From NCBI RefSeq assembly GCF_000227135.1, contig NC_018247.1, forward strand, positions 152,237-216,236: DNA of 64,000 nucleotides. The letters run 5' to 3'. A program made the translations under genes and the position numbers. The notes beneath the pieces are model-generated. The model searched no databases and was not told the DNA's origin. It worked only from the letters and a program-made list of their open reading frames with translations. This document shows, piece by piece, positions 9,684 to 18,941 of the stretch; the first letter of the stretch is position 1; each line of letters begins with the position of its first letter. This stretch comes from Leishmania donovani. Its lineage: Eukaryota > Euglenozoa > Kinetoplastea > Trypanosomatida > Trypanosomatidae.

Positions 9684-10562
9684 ATGGCGCGAGCCCGCCT
9701 CTGTCTCTTCCTCCTCTTCCCTCGTGTCGCATCAGCATCACCGCCGCAAAGGAATCAGCCGTTCATGCCACGGATCACCAGCGCCACCATCAAGTCCCCT
9801 TTGCAGTCCAGGAGAGGGTTCAGGGCACCGCTGAGGCGATCGGGTATACATGCGGCTCCGCGTGCAACCCTGACGCATGCGTTGGGTAGCGCAGGCAGTG
9901 CTGCGCGCGGTGCCGCTGCGTCTGCGCGCGCGCAAAGCACGTCACCTCACTCGACCGAAAATGGCGCAGCGGCCGACACGCTCGACATGTTCCCATACGA
10001 TGCAGAAAACTGCGGCAGCAGCATGCTCGCGCCGCTGCCTTACCGCCGAACCACCACTGCGACGAGGGACTTCGCGCGACCCCGCTGCCTTTGCCGTCCT
10101 ATCGCGATGAGCATGGAGTCGGTTTCCAGCTGGGAGGAGGACGCAAAGACCAGCAGTGTATCTGGGTCTGAAGGCGGCTGCTACGCGAGCGCCCGCCGGC
10201 AACCTGCACACGCATCGATGATGGGGCATCCCATGTGCCGTGAACGGTCGCCACAACGCGTTACGGCTCAACCTACAGGCAGTAGTGATGGCGATGAAGG
10301 AAACATCGCACCAGTGTCCGCGCTTCATCGACTCAACGCGCGTCTCACTCGCGCGAGACGACGCAATCGAAGGCATGCATCGTCCTCTTGCTCAGACGCC
10401 GCCGCCACTTTGTCTCAGCAGTCGACCGGCGTCAGCGATCGTAGCCGTTGTCGTGTACGCCCTCAGCAGCCTCCATCACAGTTGGCCGGAGAGCTCGTTT
10501 CGTCGGACAGCGTCATCGACTTGCTGAGCGAGGACTGGCCGAGTGAAGCTTGGCTGGTATGA
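9684..10562 (+). CDS. Low-complexity hypothetical protein
   Basis: 292 residues if started at 9684, the first ATG after the likely splice acceptors (AG at 9566, 9608 or 9654); a second in-frame ATG is at 9765 (265 residues). The short N-terminus MARARLCLFLLFPRVASA is hydrophobic and could be a targeting signal. The rest is rich in Ser, Ala and Arg, with an Arg-rich patch LTRARRRNRRH and an acidic, hydrophobic C-terminal tail (SVIDLLSEDWPSEAWLV). That tail looks like a short linear binding motif. No family recognised. Codon bias is weaker than in neighbouring genes, so it may be a fast-evolving gene or a chance ORF. Confidence 0.5.
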   Translation: MARARLCLFLLFPRVASASPPQRNQPFMPRITSATIKSPLQSRRGFRAPLRRSGIHAAPRATLTHALGSAGSAARGAAASARAQSTSPHSTENGAAADTLDMFPYDAENCGSSMLAPLPYRRTTTATRDFARPRCLCRPIAMSMESVSSWEEDAKTSSVSGSEGGCYASARRQPAHASMMGHPMCRERSPQRVTAQPTGSSDGDEGNIAPVSALHRLNARLTRARRRNRRHASSSCSDAAATLSQQSTGVSDRSRCRVRPQQPPSQLAGELVSSDSVIDLLSEDWPSEAWLV

Positions 10563-11569
10563 AGCAGGTGTCCGTGGGTGGCGAGGTGCCCAGCGCCTTA
10601 CAAGCCTCATCATACAAGGCGCGCTGAGCCGCCTCTTGCCACTCAGGCGTGGCACGCGCTTCACGCCTTTTCCAACGTGTGCAGAAGTTAGCCGTTGTAC
10701 CTGCGTAGCTCACCTGCGCCCTTCTGCATTTCGCAGGGAGTTGCATACTTCTCTTTCCTTTTGTTTTTTCTATGTGTTTATGTGGGAGGAGAAGGGAGCT
10801 CTATAGTACCCCCACCCGCCCACCCACCCACCTATCATCCCCTTCGCTTCGTCTGCTCTTCATCTGCGTTGCATCCTGCCAGCACTCATGCCCGTGACTT
10901 CGAAACGGGCAACGAAAGGAAAAGAGGACAGCCACTCTATAGCGTGACAGGGATGTAGTACGCGCGTGTCTGCTACGGCGCTCCAGCAGCGCCCCGCGGT
11001 TTGTGTTCGCCTGTGCGGTGCGTTGCACTCTATTTGCTTTCGACGTAGCTCTCTGGCGCCTTTAGCTCGCCCTCTCCCCCCCGTCCTGGACGTCTTCTTA
11101 CCACCTGCTCATGCTTTCATCCACAACTCTGACGGGCTTGTCGCAGCGCTGAAGACCCAAGGTGCTTCATCTTATTGACAGCGAGAGGCCATCCCGGAAG
11201 GGCACTTCAATAAAACGTCTGCCTGCCACTTGCGGAGCCAAGCGCACAGCGCATATCTCGACAAAGGCTCGCCGCAGCACTCGCAGCTCGCCCAGGAATC
11301 TGCTTCATCATCCATACACGCACACACTCATGCACGCACACGTATTCGTACAGGGCGTACGCACATAACACAGCGCGAATATATCAGCGAAGCCTCCCTG
11401 CAACCTGCGCCACACCGCACGCACCCGCGCTATTTTCTTTTGCTTCTGCGGCCCACTTTGGAGTTCTTGTGCAGGTGACGTGAGCTCCCATCTCCCGCGC
11501 GTCGGCCCCCATCCACGTCTGCCTGCGTGGCTGTGAGCCCCCTCCCCCTTCCCTACTTTCTCCTGAGCC
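10563..11569. other. Intergenic spacer
   Basis: About 1 kb. Includes a CCCACCCGCCCACCCACCC block at about 10810-10830 and pyrimidine-rich stretches near 11070-11100 and 11431-11474. No gene seen. Confidence 0.55.
11431..11474 (+). promoter_or_regulatory. Predicted spliced-leader acceptor for the coiled-coil gene
   Basis: TATTTTCTTTTGCTTCTGCG leads to an AG at 11462-11463 and CTTGTGCAG ending at 11474. A second tract at 11539-11562 is followed by AG at 11566-11567, only two bases before the ATG, so usage is ambiguous. Confidence 0.45.
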
Positions 11570-14500
11570 ATGACGCACAGCGCGTACAACAAGCATGACA
11601 TTCCGCGAGAGCTGCAGCGACTTATCGACCACACTGACCGCGGCATTGAGCAGCTCTACCAACTAGCCGGCCGCAGCACTGCAGCGTCGACTGTGGCGGT
11701 CGACAGGCAGCCCATCATCGCGAAGGAGGGGGAGCGAAGACAGAAACGTCGGGTGCACTATCATAGCAGAGGAGGTAAAGGCTCGCTACTGGAAGAGAGG
11801 CGTGCCGAGGTATGGCACGACGACCCCCACCGCAGCATCCGCAAAGACAGCAGCGGTGGCCGCAGCGGCGCCAGAGCAGACGTCCAACCGAGGGCAACCG
11901 TGCGATTCTCGTCCCGGAGATCGAGAGACGCGTGCGACTACGGCGGCGTTTCAAACGACTGGAGGGGCTCGCGCACATCCGCGAGGGTATTCGCGGCACA
12001 GATGCGGCACGACGAGTACGGCAACAGCGACGGTGACTACTTCGACGACGACGGCGATACACTACCCGATGTCACCGAGAGCGACGACGGCACGGACGTC
12101 TACAAGAGAGACGAGACAGGCGATGAAAACGACAACTGCGAAGATGAGGGCGAAGATCGCGAGCCACTGTCAGCTAGCCGCCACCACAGGCAGTGGCGCG
12201 CGTCTGGTGTGCTCCGCCAGACCTCCGTTGCCGCTGCCGGGTCTTCGCTGCTGCAATCGCAGCCGCCCAGTCGGCGGCCTTTGTCGCCGGCGTCGACGCC
12301 GCATCGAACGCTAAACTTCTCTAACGGCACCGCGCCCTCCTCACCGGCGTCTCTTGCGAAGCCGCCGCGCCACTCGCGTCGCCCTGATCTGCACCCGCCT
12401 CCGTCGCACGTACCCGACTCTTTCCCACCGCCTCCATGGCAGCAGCGACATTCGCATCAAGACCACGGCGATCTGCCCCTTGCGGGAGGCACCTCCTATA
12501 CGCTGTCCTCGGCGTCTTTCTCCGGGTTGCGCGGCTCCTCAGCAGCATCGTCGCCGTCTCCAACAGTGACGACTGCCGACACCGCAGCGTACCGTGCCCA
12601 CATGGCGGCGCAGCAGTCCACGCAGAGACCTAACAAGTCTTCAACCGCGCATCGGCGGCGCTCGCAGCAGCAGCCACTCAGCGGTGCTTCTATGCCCACC
12701 GCATCCACGTCGCTCTTTATGAGCCCTGGCTCGACGTATAGCGGAAGCCGTGACGAGTCCAGCCTTCACACCCGCTCTGGCCTCCAGAAGGCGAGCGGCA
12801 CGGCGTCTTCTGGGATGCTGTCTCGATTCGGACGGAGGTGGAACAGCATATTCAAAAAAATGCTCACCGATCCGCCACCGCCGGCCCCATCGGCGGGATC
12901 GTCCACGCCGCGAAATTCGGCTGCAGCGGCGACGTCCGCGCCACATCCACGAAGTCCACCCGCTCCATCGTCATTCTCTTCTTCTTCATCCACGACATCC
13001 ATCGTGGGGGACGTGCGTGCGCACGGAGAGGGCACTCCTGAGAGAGACGTGCTTCCTCAGCTGAGGGAGCTCATTCCACATCCACATGCAGTCCCTGCGA
13101 CTCCGCCGTGCGCCGCTGCCGATTTGGCGAATATTGCCCCCACCGCGTTGCCGTACTCCGTCGCCTCTGCCACAGCATTCGCCGACGCCCGTGTCGCCGA
13201 GCAGCTGCGGGCGGAGCTGGAGGCGAAGGAGGAGGCGATGCTGCGGCTGCGCATGGACCACGCACGGGAGATGGCGGAGCTGCGTCAGTCTCTCACCCAC
13301 GAGCGAGCAAACGCGGCTAAGCAGACGGCTGACGAGCTTGCCACGTCCTTCTCCATCAAGCAGCAGCTCCTTCAGTCGTCGCTGCAGACGGAACGGGAGC
13401 GTCTGATGGAGGCGGAGGAGCAACTGCGGCTTGCGCGCCGCGAGGCGGCGCAGCGTAAGATGGAACTCGAAGATTCGGCTCATGCTTTGCAGGCCCTACA
13501 GAGCAAGTACGCGACGCTCGCGCACAGTCAAGGCGAGCACGCGGCGCAGGCGGCGCAGTGGCGTGAGTGGGCGGAGAAGGTCACCGCCGAAGTTGCCCAG
13601 CTCGAGTCGCAGGTAAAGGTGTGGAAAGCAAAGGAAGTGGACTGGCAGGCGCGCGAGGCGCAGCTGCAGCTGCTGGCGCACGCTGCTGAGGAGCGGCGGG
13701 AGAAGGAAGAGACGTCGGCGCGGACGGCCCTGGCCCAGGTGGAGGCGGCGTTTACACAAACCTCGCAGAGCTACCAGGACTTGCTGGCGGAGGCGACGAA
13801 GCGCATGTCCTACCTTGAAAAGAGTCATCGGAAGTACAAACTGCTCAAGGAAGCCCACACCGCTCTGAAGACGGAGTACGAGCAGCTCGTTGACTCCTCG
13901 ATGCACCGCGCACGGCAGTCGGAGGCAGAGCTCGTCTCGTTACGCGCCGAGGCACAGGAGCTGCGCCAGCAACTGCGTCAACGAGACTCGGCCACGCAGG
14001 AGGAGACTGCATCCCATCAAGAGATGCTGAGCGACTACAAGCGGCGGCTGGAGCTGCAAGAGGCGAACGCGGCGGAGCAGGTGAAAACTCTGCAACATCA
14101 CATCGACACTGCGAGTCACACCATCGAGCTTCTGCGGTCGCAGATGGATAGCCTCAAGCAGGACCTGATAGACGAACAGTCACAGCACCAGCAGATGCAA
14201 ATGAAGGCGGCTCAGGCGGAGCTGCAGTGGAAAGAGACGCAACACGAGCAGCAACGTACGGCGGCGGCCTACAAGGTGCGCACTGAGGACACCATTGCGC
14301 AGCTGAAGCGGCAGCTCCGCGACAAGGACACCAAAATGCAAGCCCTTGCCGCCAGTGCCGCGGAGCCGGTTCAGCGACTACGACAACAGCTGGACGACGA
14401 GCGGGGCCGCCGCGCGCGGCTCGAGGAGCAGTTCCGTGCCTACAAGAAAAAGGCCAAGGAGGCGAAGGAGCAGGCGGCGAGCGAGATGCGGCGAGAACAG

Positions 14501-15598
14501 CTACGCGCCGCTCTGCTGACACCGATGTCGTCCGCAGCCTCCTCGCGCGTTCGTTTTGCCCACTCGGCCACCGCCACACCGTCGCCGCCGAGCTCGTCGG
14601 CACCCTGCTTCTCCGGCTGGAATGGCATGGGTGGTGGCAGAAAAGCGGGGTCGGAGTGCGCCGCCTGGTCGGATGGGCCAGCTCACCCAGCCGTGAGGGT
14701 GTCCGCGCGTGGTGCGCGCGATGATCAGCGAGAGAGCCGCTTCGCTTACCCAGCTATTTTGCGGACCGCCACCGCCCCTGCATCGAGCGTGCTTGCGACA
14801 GCGTCCGTTGGGCACGCCGAGGAGGCCGACGCGGGAGGAGGCCGACGCGTTGCAGCCAACCACTCCCTGGCAATCCCGCGTACAGACGCTACGCGCTTTT
14901 CCTCTGAGGAGGGTGGCCGACTACCGCGCCCGGCTCCTTCTGCAGCGCCACCACCCCATCCATCCACGAAGACTGTCCAAGCTTCCGGGGAAGAAAAGGG
15001 CGAAGAAGATGCACAGGACCGTTGGGCGTCCTCACCAAGCGCAGTGGTAGCGGCCTCGGTGGCCGCGGATGCATCAGCCATCTCGCCCAGCGCCACTGTG
15101 GAGTCGCTTTCCGGTATCTCGAGGACGTCGCCTTGCACAAGCACACTGATGCCAGGTGAGGACGACGCAGTGGGGGTCGCTGAAACTGAAGGGCCGGCGA
15201 GTACACGCACCGCGGAGCCGACGCTATCGCTGCAGCCTCGCACCGCAAACAGCCCCGCCCGCACAGACGCAGCGGCCGCGAAAGTGCCTGCTGCTGATGA
15301 GGATGCCATTGCCACGCACGTCTACGCCGATTCTGGGGCGCAGGCGCACGAGCATCGCATGAGCACCTTCCACACAAGTGCCTCAGAGGTGCTGCGCCGC
15401 ATTGCGGGAAGCCGAGAGGAGTTCCTGGCGCAGTGTGCCGCCATCGTGAAGAGCACGGCGGCTGCCAGTCGCCGAGGTGCGCAGGCGAGACGGCGACTTT
15501 CTGATGGGGACGCGCGTACTGCAGTGTCCGGCGACAACGCCAGTGCCTCCGAGGCGTCACAGAGCGATGACGAAACGGACGACCAGGAGCGCCTGTGA
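11570..15598 (+). CDS. Large coiled-coil protein, 1342 residues
   Basis: Four regions are visible. Residues 1-40 (DIPRELQRLIDHTDRGIEQL) are helical and probably ordered. About 148-200 is very acidic. About 200-520 is Ser/Pro-rich and probably disordered. About 540-980 is a long, nearly unbroken coiled coil rich in Glu, Gln, Ala, Leu and Arg, starting AEQLRAELEAKEEAMLRLR. The remaining ~360 residues are again low complexity except for a helical patch near 1265-1300 (EVLRRIAGSREEFLAQCAAI). The shape fits a cytoskeletal or basal-body/flagellar scaffold, but I cannot name a family. There are no membrane segments and no ATPase head, so it is not an SMC or myosin-type protein. ATG 11570 opens the frame. 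Confidence 0.85.
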   Translation: MTHSAYNKHDIPRELQRLIDHTDRGIEQLYQLAGRSTAASTVAVDRQPIIAKEGERRQKRRVHYHSRGGKGSLLEERRAEVWHDDPHRSIRKDSSGGRSGARADVQPRATVRFSSRRSRDACDYGGVSNDWRGSRTSARVFAAQMRHDEYGNSDGDYFDDDGDTLPDVTESDDGTDVYKRDETGDENDNCEDEGEDREPLSASRHHRQWRASGVLRQTSVAAAGSSLLQSQPPSRRPLSPASTPHRTLNFSNGTAPSSPASLAKPPRHSRRPDLHPPPSHVPDSFPPPPWQQRHSHQDHGDLPLAGGTSYTLSSASFSGLRGSSAASSPSPTVTTADTAAYRAHMAAQQSTQRPNKSSTAHRRRSQQQPLSGASMPTASTSLFMSPGSTYSGSRDESSLHTRSGLQKASGTASSGMLSRFGRRWNSIFKKMLTDPPPPAPSAGSSTPRNSAAAATSAPHPRSPPAPSSFSSSSSTTSIVGDVRAHGEGTPERDVLPQLRELIPHPHAVPATPPCAAADLANIAPTALPYSVASATAFADARVAEQLRAELEAKEEAMLRLRMDHAREMAELRQSLTHERANAAKQTADELATSFSIKQQLLQSSLQTERERLMEAEEQLRLARREAAQRKMELEDSAHALQALQSKYATLAHSQGEHAAQAAQWREWAEKVTAEVAQLESQVKVWKAKEVDWQAREAQLQLLAHAAEERREKEETSARTALAQVEAAFTQTSQSYQDLLAEATKRMSYLEKSHRKYKLLKEAHTALKTEYEQLVDSSMHRARQSEAELVSLRAEAQELRQQLRQRDSATQEETASHQEMLSDYKRRLELQEANAAEQVKTLQHHIDTASHTIELLRSQMDSLKQDLIDEQSQHQQMQMKAAQAELQWKETQHEQQRTAAAYKVRTEDTIAQLKRQLRDKDTKMQALAASAAEPVQRLRQQLDDERGRRARLEEQFRAYKKKAKEAKEQAASEMRREQLRAALLTPMSSAASSRVRFAHSATATPSPPSSSAPCFSGWNGMGGGRKAGSECAAWSDGPAHPAVRVSARGARDDQRESRFAYPAILRTATAPASSVLATASVGHAEEADAGGGRRVAANHSLAIPRTDATRFSSEEGGRLPRPAPSAAPPPHPSTKTVQASGEEKGEEDAQDRWASSPSAVVAASVAADASAISPSATVESLSGISRTSPCTSTLMPGEDDAVGVAETEGPASTRTAEPTLSLQPRTANSPARTDAAAAKVPAADEDAIATHVYADSGAQAHEHRMSTFHTSASEVLRRIAGSREEFLAQCAAIVKSTAAASRRGAQARRRLSDGDARTAVSGDNASASEASQSDDETDDQERL

Positions 15599-16523
15599 AG
15601 TGCCGTTCGCAGGGCTTTGGTGGTACCGATAGAACCGTATATGCACCCCCATACACATATCCGTGGATGTGTGTGTGTGGCACATGGTGAGGGCAAGTGG
15701 TGTGTGAGTGTGTGCATAGGGGGGAGTTGCTGAGCGCCACAACGCGAGCGGTGGATGCCAACCAGGTGGCACACGATGAAGGCATCACCGCTCATGGACC
15801 GTCTTGTCTCCCCCGTCACCTGACGCCCCCGCCCCGCCTGGCACATACTGATTCCACACGGTGCCATTGAAATCTTGGGACAGTGCTGCCTGTGCATCCA
15901 ACGGTGCATGTGTGCGCGCGCGCCTGCTTTTGTAGGCGTATCTTCTTCATAGAAGTTTTCATAGCATTTACGTGTGTGCGTGTGCAGCTCTACTGGTGAG
16001 GTCTATTGTGCATATGCAGGCGCCGAGGCACAGGCTTGCCGATTAACACCGCGACAATGACGAAAGTCTTGGGCGTGCACGCAGGCACGTGCGCGTAACT
16101 GGCGACGCACGCTGCGTCGTAGCCCTGCACCGGCCTCCATTGCCGCTATGCAAGTTATCTATTATGCGTGACTTGAGGTGTGAGCTCCGCCGCCTTCCTT
16201 TGGTTTGTGCCATTGGAGTCCGTACGCAGACTGAGGGGGAGCACCGCCCCATGCCCTTGTCCCATCGCTGTCCATCTTCCTCTCCGCCCCTCCGTTCTTA
16301 CGCCCTCGCCTCGCCCTTGGCATGCGGGTGCCACTGGCGTGCGACGCCGGTGCACCGGGTGTTTGGTGCTCATCGTTGCGCTGCAGTGACACGCACTCTT
16401 AGTTCTCTCGTCCCGTCTCCTTTTAGCGTGCTTGTGCACCGCGTATTCGCACTGCGCCTCCTGCGTCTTGTCTCCGCTGCTCTCGGTAAGGGGGGGGTGC
16501 TGCGTGCACCTGTGCTGTCCAAC
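15599..16523. other. Intergenic spacer
   Basis: Contains short GT-rich runs near 15668-15715 and 15970-15985 and a C/T-rich segment at 16255-16300. The frame upstream of the RRP8 ATG is open back to 16089 but starts at a GTG and has no coding-like composition. Confidence 0.55.
16403..16426 (+). promoter_or_regulatory. Predicted spliced-leader acceptor for RRP8
   Basis: TTCTCTCGTCCCGTCTCCTT runs directly into TTAG ending at 16426. No ATG lies between it and the start at 16524. Confidence 0.6.
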
Positions 16524-17642
16524 ATGTTAGGCGGCCGCCACTTTCAAAGAAAGTACGAGAAGAAACAGAAGAAAAAGGAAGCCAAGAAAGCGTCCCAGGG
16601 TCCTCTGCGTGGTGCGGGTGGCTCGAGCAGCGCCAGCGCAACAGCAGCAGCGGGGGCGGCTGCCAAGCGCAAGGATGGCAGCACGCTAAAGGGGCCCGTC
16701 GTGTCGCACGGCGCCTTCATGGCGAGCCGCGACTCAGCGAATAACCGAAAAAATGTGTCGTTCCCGAGCAAGATGGAGGAGAAGGTTTACCGCAAGGAGC
16801 ATCGCGTCCCAAAATACAACTGCATTGTCGACCCGGAGCGGCAGAACTTGGCTAAGGCAGCCGGGGCTAGCAGCGCTGCTCAGCGCCGTCGCGTTTTGCG
16901 GCAGAAGGGTGACGAGGACCTCCTCGACCACTTCCGCGAGCGCCTGAATGCCAGCACGTTCCGTCTCTTGAATGAGCAGGTGTACAACGCCCCGACCACA
17001 CTAGCGAGTCGGCTGCTGCGCGAGGAGGCGACCTTTCGCGACTACCACACCGGCTACCACCAACAGCTCATGCAGTGGCCCATGAATCCGAGCACGCTCA
17101 TTGTGGAGTCGCTGCTAGGGGACCGACGTGGGCGGTTTCTCGCGAACAAGGGGAAGAGCATGCCAGGGCACATCCCGGTCTCGTGGGTGGTGGCGGATAT
17201 GGGTTGCGGTGAGGCCCAGATCGCCGCGGCGCTGAAGCCGAAGGGCTACACGGTGCACTCCTTCGACTTCTTTGCTCTAAACTCGCTGGTGACGGTGGCG
17301 GACACCACCAAGGTGCCCCTCGCGGACAACTATGTCGACGTCTGTGTCTTTTCGCTTAGCCTGATGGCGACGGACTACGTCAAGAGCCTCTTCGAGGCCT
17401 TCCGCATCTTGAAGCCGAAGCGGCTGCTCAAGATCATCGAAGTGCGCTCCCGTGTGCCGTTCCCGCGCAAGTTTGCAGAGCTCGTCGAGGACATCGGCTT
17501 TGAGGTGGATTACAGCGACGTCGCCGGCGACTACTTCGTTGCCTTCGACTTCATCAAGAAGGACGACCAGGCGGCCGCCAACACGCAGCTACGCCACGAA
17601 CCGGGTGACGTGCTCGTGCCATCCCTTTACAAGAAGCGGTGA
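16524..17642 (+). CDS. RRP8: RRP8-type rRNA methyltransferase
   Basis: 372 residues. The C-terminal ~200 residues are an RRP8 (Rossmann-like SAM methyltransferase) domain: SAM motif VVADMGCGEAQIA at about residue 222, then HSFDFFALN, VTVADTTKVPLADNYVDV, CVFSLSLMATDY, and AFRILKPKRLLKIIEVRSR. In yeast and human, RRP8/nucleomethylin makes an N1-methyladenosine in large-subunit rRNA and acts in the nucleolus; the same role is likely here. The N-terminus is very basic (KYEKKQKKKEAKKA), consistent with nucleolar targeting, followed by an Ala/Ser-rich linker. ATG 16524 is the first ATG after the acceptor at 16426. Confidence 0.93.
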   Translation: MLGGRHFQRKYEKKQKKKEAKKASQGPLRGAGGSSSASATAAAGAAAKRKDGSTLKGPVVSHGAFMASRDSANNRKNVSFPSKMEEKVYRKEHRVPKYNCIVDPERQNLAKAAGASSAAQRRRVLRQKGDEDLLDHFRERLNASTFRLLNEQVYNAPTTLASRLLREEATFRDYHTGYHQQLMQWPMNPSTLIVESLLGDRRGRFLANKGKSMPGHIPVSWVVADMGCGEAQIAAALKPKGYTVHSFDFFALNSLVTVADTTKVPLADNYVDVCVFSLSLMATDYVKSLFEAFRILKPKRLLKIIEVRSRVPFPRKFAELVEDIGFEVDYSDVAGDYFVAFDFIKKDDQAAANTQLRHEPGDVLVPSLYKKR

Positions 17643-17898
17643 GGGGTTAAGGGTCGGGGGAATAGGGGCGGTGGGCGGCGCGCCTTTTCGGCTTCCTTCG
17701 CCGAAAGTGGCCGTCCGCTGGTACGACAGTGTGTGGGGGTGGGGTGGGGGGAGGGGAACGGCAGCGGTGCGCACGGTTAGCCGCTCGGCATCATACAAAA
17801 CGAAGAGACAATACCGTCATGTGTTGCCCCTCCCCCATTTTCGACCTCCCCCACCCCCCCACCCCACCGTCGCAGGGGTCGCGAGTGTCGAGCGCATG

Positions 17899-17919
17899 CA
17901 CACACACACACACACACAC
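17899..17919. repeat. (CA)n microsatellite
   Basis: About ten CA units in the spacer after RRP8. Confidence 0.9.
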
Positions 17920-18885
17920 GCATACTTCTCTGCCTATGGAGCACGCCTCCTTGTCCCTCTTTCTTCCCCGCCCCTAGCCTTGTTTTCGTGTCGTTGGTGT
18001 GGAATAACGTGCGTGTAAGGCGTGAGCGAGCTGAGCGGCGTGAGGGGCGTTACCTGCCACCTGGCCTGATTTTTGTGTCCTCGTTCTCTGTGTCCTTGCC
18101 AGGGAGAGGAAGAGAAAAAATGGGATGACCTGCCGAGATGCTTGATCCTCGCATGCGCAACACGCGGCGCTGGACGTGTGCGGTGCCACGAATGTTCCGA
18201 TGCGCTCATACACCCGCGCCTCTACCTTTTCCCGGCACACACGAATGTAGTCTCTACGATTCAGAAGGACCGCCAAGCCAGCACCTCGGTGAGATGCGTT
18301 GCACCGCCGCCGCTACCCCATCTCTCTCTCCTCTCGGCATCCTCTTCTTCAAGGCATTGTGATGGGTGTGCTGCCCGGCAGGCCCCTTTTACACCAGCGC
18401 ATCAGACGTGCTGATCGTTTTCTTTTCGGTTTGGCACGACTCATCGCTCTCCCTCCTCTCTGCGCTACCTCACGCTCCCCGCGTGCTCACAATAGTCCTC
18501 GCGCTCGTTACTGTCTCCCGATCCTTTTATCGCTTTACCGCCTCGCGCTTCTCTCCTGCGTAAGCGCGCCCATCGACCTTGCTGGAAGACGAGCATCCCT
18601 TTCTACCCCCTCGCCCACACACACACACACCAAAAAGAAAGTTGAGGCGAGAGAGGGGACCGACCTGGGCCTCGTGCCGGAGGGCTCACGTAGATTACGC
18701 GGGACGGAGACCAGCGGTGACGCGCAGGCATATCGACAAGCAAAACGCCGACAGAGAGACGGAGGCCGACTTGTTTGCATCGCCGTCTCACATCGGCGCG
18801 ATTTGGGCTCGCACAGACGCGAGGGAGCTACACCTGATCCTCGTGCCTCCGACACCACCCACCTCAGCGCACTCTCGCTTTCCAA

Positions 18886-18916
18886 GCACCTCGCTCTCTA
18901 CCTCTGCTGATCGCAG
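18886..18916 (+). promoter_or_regulatory. Predicted spliced-leader acceptor for the GPDH-like gene
   Basis: CACCTCGCTCTCTACCTCTG leads to ATCGCAG ending at 18916. The next ATG is 18942. An AG at 18885-18886 is an alternative. Confidence 0.5.
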
Positions 18917-18941
18917 TTTTCTCCTTCTTTTACTTGTTGAC

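Larger units (their letters stand above)
17643..18941. other. Intergenic spacer
   Basis: About 1.3 kb. Holds a (CA)n at 17899-17919, a CCCACCCC block near 17850-17870, and pyrimidine tracts near 18470-18555 and 18580-18610. No gene seen. Confidence 0.55.
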
